A DNA stretch of 64,000 nt from contig CAIVHB010000084.1 of the NCBI GenBank assembly GCA_903905585.1, positions 1 through 64,000 on the forward strand, given 5' to 3'. Position 1 is the first letter of the stretch, and the number at the start of each line of letters is the position of its first letter. The position numbers and the translations under genes were made by a program. Shown in pieces: positions 60,747 through 64,000 of the stretch. This DNA is from an uncultured Ferrovum sp. (GTDB lineage: Bacteria > Pseudomonadota > Gammaproteobacteria > Burkholderiales > Ferrovaceae). Below the pieces are notes generated by a model. The model was not told the origin of the DNA and ran no database searches. It was given only the letters and a program-made list of their open reading frames with translations.

Positions 60747-61736
60747 TTATTCCATTATCAAAGATACGGGTCTAGAACGCACTGCGGTATTCGCAGCGAC
60801 TAGAGCGAATAGCAATATAGCAGCGCCGCCATTATGCATCACAGCAAGTGGCAAGGGCAGCTGCCACAACACTAAACTGATCCCTATCGCCAATTGAACG
60901 CCTAGTGCTAGGAATATCCCCAGACCAAATTGTTTTAATCCTGGTGCACGCATCAGAACATATCCCAGCACAAACAGGATCACTGATACGCTTGCAGCTC
61001 CTAGCCTGTGCAACCAATGAATCGCGGTTAAGGCAGCTTGACTGAGTAACTGACCGTCTGCGGTGTAGCCCAGCTCACGAAACAGATGAAATCCATGTTC
61101 GAAGTCTGCTTCTGGCACCCATTGTCCCTGGCATAGCGGAAAGTCTGCACAAGCCAATGCCGCATAATTCGTGCTGGTCCAAGCCCCTAGTGCGATCTGG
61201 CACACCAACGCAATCAAGCCTATTAATGAAAACGTTTTTACTGCATTGCTCACAGGCTGACCCTCTGCGATCTTTGTTTGACGCAATGCCATGACTGAAA
61301 GAAGCGCAAATGTTGTCATCCCGCCGATGAGGTGCAGACTCACAATCACAGGTTTAAGCAGAAGGGTGACTGTCCACATTCCCAACATTCCTTGGAATAT
61401 CACCACCCCAACTAGTGCTGTGGAAAGCCACGGAATTGTTCCAGGTCTGCGCTGCCGCCAAGCCAGCACTGATAGGGCCAATATTAGAAAACCAAGACTG
61501 GTGGCAAAGTAACGATGAATCATTTCTAGCCAAGCCTTATGAGGCTCAACGGGTTTACCAGGGAAATGACTTTCGGCCTTTACAATATCCGCCGCAGCCT
61601 CTGGAACGCCAACATGTCCGTAGCATCCAGGCCAATCAGGGCAGCCTAATCCTGCATCGTTTAAACGAACATAGGCCCCCAGAATAACAATTCCTAGGGC
61701 CAATGCTGCTGCAATATTTACAAGCGTTTTAAACAT
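60747..61736 (-). CDS. ctaA: Heme A synthase (COX15/CtaA)
   Basis: Membrane enzyme that oxidises heme O to heme A for aa3-type oxidase. The 329-residue protein has [12 protein letters not shown], and likely heme-ligand histidines in [20 protein letters not shown] and MHNGGA. I start at the ATG at 61736, which gives the family N-terminus and has AGAGGA upstream; the open frame from a TTG at 61760 overlaps the previous gene. Confidence 0.94.
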   Translation of the reverse strand: MFKTLVNIAAALALGIVILGAYVRLNDAGLGCPDWPGCYGHVGVPEAAADIVKAESHFPGKPVEPHKAWLEMIHRYFATSLGFLILALSVLAWRQRRPGTIPWLSTALVGVVIFQGMLGMWTVTLLLKPVIVSLHLIGGMTTFALLSVMALRQTKIAEGQPVSNAVKTFSLIGLIALVCQIALGAWTSTNYAALACADFPLCQGQWVPEADFEHGFHLFRELGYTADGQLLSQAALTAIHWLHRLGAASVSVILFVLGYVLMRAPGLKQFGLGIFLALGVQLAIGISLVLWQLPLPLAVMHNGGAAILLFALVAANTAVRSRPVSLIME

Positions 61737-61752
61737 TCGAAGAGGTCCTCTT

Positions 61753-62373
61753 TTATCCAATCTGAGAGGCTTTGAGAAGTCGCTCCATGTCCTTCAAAAT
61801 TCCTTTCAGTTCAGGATTGGCGGGATAACGCATAACGACATTCCCGAGCGGATCTACGACCCAAATGTGATCTTTTGGCTCCCCTTTTTCAGAGCTTAGT
61901 GCGTCTGATAATTGCTTATCCGAAAGATGAAACCAATGCGTACCCTGATATTGTTGAGTAATATCACTGCGAACATTTGCTTCACCTTCAATTAATAGGA
62001 CGCGTTCTACGCGATCATCATCATGCCCAAGGGCTGCCCGAACCTGTCGTAAAGCATAAAGCTTTGTCTCACAGGCTTGATTACAGTCAGCGCTATCTTC
62101 TGCAATGAGCAGCCATTTGCCCTTGAATGTTGCAAGTGAGGTTTCTTTCCCGCTCTCATCTTTTAGATGAACCTCTGGTAAGGGATGGACATCAAGTAAT
62201 GTCCCATAATTTTTATGACCAACTGGGTGCACAAAGAAATACCAAATATAGGACAGTACAACGGGGGCGGCAAAAACCAGAATCATGAATATCAGCTGAA
62301 TTTTTGCGGAACCAGATTGCCCTTTTAAAGCACGTCCCTGATGCCGGATTGTAAGACCAACTAAACGTTTCAT
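61753..62373 (-). CDS. Divergent Sco-like thioredoxin-fold membrane protein
   Basis: A 206-residue protein with one N-terminal membrane helix (about 25-47) and a periplasmic thioredoxin-like domain. It has a CxxxC pair, C97 and C101 in SADCNQAC, and a downstream H169 in KDHIWVVDPLGNVVMRYP. This is the same order and spacing type as the copper ligands of Sco proteins, although the overall sequence is otherwise unlike the SCO1 gene nearby. Lying between surf1 and ctaA, it is likely to help build the oxidase, possibly as a second copper or thiol-redox factor (inference). The ATG overlaps the surf1 stop by four bases. Confidence 0.8.
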   Translation of the reverse strand: MKRLVGLTIRHQGRALKGQSGSAKIQLIFMILVFAAPVVLSYIWYFFVHPVGHKNYGTLLDVHPLPEVHLKDESGKETSLATFKGKWLLIAEDSADCNQACETKLYALRQVRAALGHDDDRVERVLLIEGEANVRSDITQQYQGTHWFHLSDKQLSDALSSEKGEPKDHIWVVDPLGNVVMRYPANPELKGILKDMERLLKASQIG

Positions 62374-63098
62374 GATGTCACCACCGACTTCTTAAAGAAA
62401 GTAAAGTAAATGTAAATAGCGGCTGTTGTAGCTGCCAGTGCAAACCATTGAAAAGCGTACCCTCGGTGTGTATCAATGCCTAAGTTAGGGTGATCTTTTA
62501 CGACTTTTAAACCTTCACTGGGTGAATTCAGGTTGAGCACCCAAGGAGCAACCTGATAGCCCATTGCTTTTGCATAGGCGTCGGGCTTGAAGTTTTGCCA
62601 AACCTTCCCCTGAACAGTTTCACCTGATAACTCTAGAAAGCGCGTCTTACCTGGACTTAATTCACCTTGAATGTTTACAGTTGATGTTGGGACAGACACA
62701 TCAGGGGCATTATGGTTCATTGGATCTTTTTTAATGAATCCTCGATTCACCATGATGACTAACTTTCCGATTGCCAGAGGAGTAAGAACGTAATATCCAA
62801 TCTCTTCTCCTAATGATCGGTTATCAATATAAATCTGGCCTTCTGCCAAATAGTGCCCCGAAGCTTTTGCCCTGCGATATTGGAGACTTTGTGATGCGAT
62901 TTCATCTGCGCTGAGTGAATCAAGTTCTAAGGGGGGTAGTGAAATCCTAGCTTCCAGAGTAGCCTGAAGCCCATACTTTTCTGCAGCTCGGTTAAGTTGC
63001 CAATTACCTAATGCTAAGCCGACCGCAATCACAACGATGGCTGCTAATGTTGGTATCCAGTGAATACGCTTATAGACGGGAACAAGGGTGGGCGTCAT
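62370..63098 (-). CDS. SURF1-family cytochrome oxidase assembly protein
   Basis: A 242-residue inner-membrane protein with membrane helices near both ends (about 13-30 and 218-235), the N-terminal motif GNWQLNRAAEK and the C-terminal RGYAFQWFALA of the SURF1/SHY1 family. SURF1 helps insert heme A into oxidase subunit I. It is divergent from the small DUF2909 gene. Confidence 0.92.
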   Translation of the reverse strand: MTPTLVPVYKRIHWIPTLAAIVVIAVGLALGNWQLNRAAEKYGLQATLEARISLPPLELDSLSADEIASQSLQYRRAKASGHYLAEGQIYIDNRSLGEEIGYYVLTPLAIGKLVIMVNRGFIKKDPMNHNAPDVSVPTSTVNIQGELSPGKTRFLELSGETVQGKVWQNFKPDAYAKAMGYQVAPWVLNLNSPSEGLKVVKDHPNLGIDTHRGYAFQWFALAATTAAIYIYFTFFKKSVVTS

Positions 63099-63134
63099 GC
63101 TGTCTTGAATAGAATACTTTTTAAGGGTTGCTTC

Positions 63135-63332
63135 ATGCGTATCGTTGTTTCAATCTTTCTTTTATGCATCATTGGCAGCCTAGGCAGCGCCTTTTACTAT
63201 GTTCTTACAGACAAAGGGGGCAGCAAGCGCGCTCTAAAAGCACTCAAACTTCGAGTTGGATTATCTATCACCTTGTTTTTGATTCTAATGTTAGGTTTTC
63301 ACTTTGGGTTTTTGCCTAATCGCCACCTTTAG
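63135..63332 (+). CDS. DUF2909 twin-transmembrane protein
   Basis: A 65-residue protein with two membrane helices (about 3-20 and 40-60) and a basic loop (GGSKRALKALKLRVGLS). It fits the DUF2909 family, which is found beside ctaE and surf1 in beta- and gammaproteobacteria; its function is unknown. The ATG at 63135 has AAGGG 7-8 bases upstream; a longer frame from 63060 overlaps surf1 and is not supported. It is on the opposite strand to the oxidase genes. Confidence 0.85.
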   Translation: MRIVVSIFLLCIIGSLGSAFYYVLTDKGGSKRALKALKLRVGLSITLFLILMLGFHFGFLPNRHL

Positions 63333-63430
63333 GCATCGCTCAAATGAAGAACCCGGGCCGCATGACTACGACACCCGGGTCCATGAACCATTCACTATTG
63401 TTTAGGGAATTGCTCGGAATGCTTCAAAGA

Positions 63431-63458
63431 TATGGCGCGCATGTTACTGCGCACCATA
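63431..63458 (-). terminator. Hairpin downstream of ctaE
   Basis: Arms TATGGCGCGCA (63431-63441) and TGCGCACCATA (63448-63458) pair over 11 positions with one mismatch (a G-U in the minus-strand RNA), around a 6-base loop, starting 10 bases after the ctaE stop. No strong T-run follows. A terminator or RNA-stability element is likely. Confidence 0.5.
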
Positions 63459-63468
63459 GACAAATGAA

Positions 63469-64000
63469 TTACATCCAGTAAACGAATATAAATAATCCCA
63501 ACCAAACCACATCAACAAAGTGCCAATACCAAGCGACTGCTTCAAAGGCAAAATGATGTTCTGGTGTGAAGTGACCTTTACCACATCGTGCCATGATTAC
63601 GATCAGCATCAAGGTACCAAGGGTAACGTGGAATCCATGAAAACCGGTCAACAAAAAGAAGGTCGCACCGTAAACACCAGTAGAAAGCGTAAACGCTGCC
63701 TCGCCGTATTCAGTTGCTTGAAAGAACAAGAAGGTCAGGCCTAAAGCAATGGTAGCGGCCATCCCTATCAAAAGCTGAGTACGCTTATTTTCCATCAGTG
63801 CATGATGAGCCCAGGTGAGGGTAACACCCGACGTCAACAGCAGCAGAGTATTCACTGCGGGGAGCCCCCAAGCTTCCATAGGCTTAAATGCATCTGTTAG
63901 GTAAGGGCCTTCGCTTGGCCAACCGGGTTTAAACCCAGGCCAGATCAGTTGGTTATCAAGATCACCTAGAATGGGAACTGACATTTGTCGCGCATAAAAC
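63469..64000 (-). CDS. ctaE: Cytochrome c oxidase subunit III, N-terminus cut off by window edge
   Basis: C-terminal portion (176 residues visible) of subunit III of aa3-type oxidase. The frame stays open to the last base, reading FYARQMSVP before the internal Met at 63984. That stretch belongs to the conserved FYARQLSVP region of the family, so the Met is not the true start. Visible features are the helices around WGLPAVNTLLLLTSG, FFLLTGFHGFHV and the terminal YWHFVDVVWLGLFIFVYW. About 100 residues are missing beyond the edge. Confidence 0.93.
   Translation of the reverse strand, partial: FYARQMSVPILGDLDNQLIWPGFKPGWPSEGPYLTDAFKPMEAWGLPAVNTLLLLTSGVTLTWAHHALMENKRTQLLIGMAATIALGLTFLFFQATEYGEAAFTLSTGVYGATFFLLTGFHGFHVTLGTLMLIVIMARCGKGHFTPEHHFAFEAVAWYWHFVDVVWLGLFIFVYWM

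Noticed and set aside
63351-63380. ACCCGGG...CCCGGGT repeat between DUF2909 gene and ctaE
   Set aside because: Only 7 pairs with a 16-base loop and no T-run; a self-complementary SmaI-like core arises easily by chance.

Overview
This 64 kb window is a dense, ordinary chromosomal segment of a betaproteobacterium, most plausibly Burkholderiales-like. That placement is inferred from gene order: DUF971-ubiE-Tim44-ubiJ-ubiB; EIIA-HPr-EI without an EIIBC; metX-metW; ispE-tRNA-Gln-prs-rplY-pth-ychF; ftsY-ftsE-ftsX-rpoH; and a SURF1/ctaA/ctaB cytochrome oxidase assembly cluster beside a DUF2909 gene. Base composition is near 50% GC by eye. Family or genus cannot be resolved from the sequence alone. 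I see no phage, insertion sequence, CRISPR array or defence island.

Layout. 0-3.6 kb: the end of a branched-chain amino acid ABC importer, with a fused LivM-LivG protein. 3.6-7.8 kb (minus): ubiquinone biosynthesis genes (ubiE, ubiJ, ubiB) with a DUF971 gene and a secreted Tim44-like protein. 7.9-12.6 kb: phoB-phoR behind a recognisable Pho box, then a regulatory-type PTS chain (EIIA, HPr, EI). 12.6-13.7 kb: the only gene-free stretch over 300 bp, holding a sigma-54-like promoter in front of a GntR/UTRA regulator. 13.8-15.7 kb: rubredoxin, metX and metW, with overlapping junctions. 15.7-17.8 kb (minus): ampG and xth. Then pyrE (+) and gatCAB (minus). 21.8-31.2 kb: a long cell-elongation cluster, mreBCD-mrdA-rodA-rlpA-dacC, running into ybeD-lipB-lipA. 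31.4-32.6 kb: an HD-GYP phosphodiesterase. 32.6-43.9 kb (minus): a complete gspC-to-gspN type II secretion operon. 44.1-46.3 kb: a TonB-dependent receptor. 46.4-53.3 kb (minus): ychF, pth, rplY, prs, tRNA-Gln, ispE, lolB and a TPR protein. 53.4-55.6 kb: mutM, ferredoxin, coaD and rsmD. 55.7-59.2 kb: ftsY, ftsE, ftsX and rpoH. 59.2-64 kb: cytochrome c oxidase assembly genes and a cut-off ctaE.

Many junctions overlap by 4-8 bases, so whole operons are probably translationally coupled. Several starts are non-ATG: GTG for ubiE, phoB, ubiJ and probably ispE; TTG for ptsI, rlpA and ftsE. Where the longest open frame disagreed with family length, ribosome binding site or overlap, I moved the start and give the reason.

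The most interesting signals are regulatory. A near-perfect CIRCE (HrcA) operator sits over the rpoH promoter, there is a Pho box at phoB, and a -24/-12 promoter lies ahead of an orphan GntR regulator. The most interesting genes are a divergent Sco-like protein that keeps the CxxxC and His copper-ligand pattern and the LivM-LivG fusion. I did not find a wholly new multi-gene system here.
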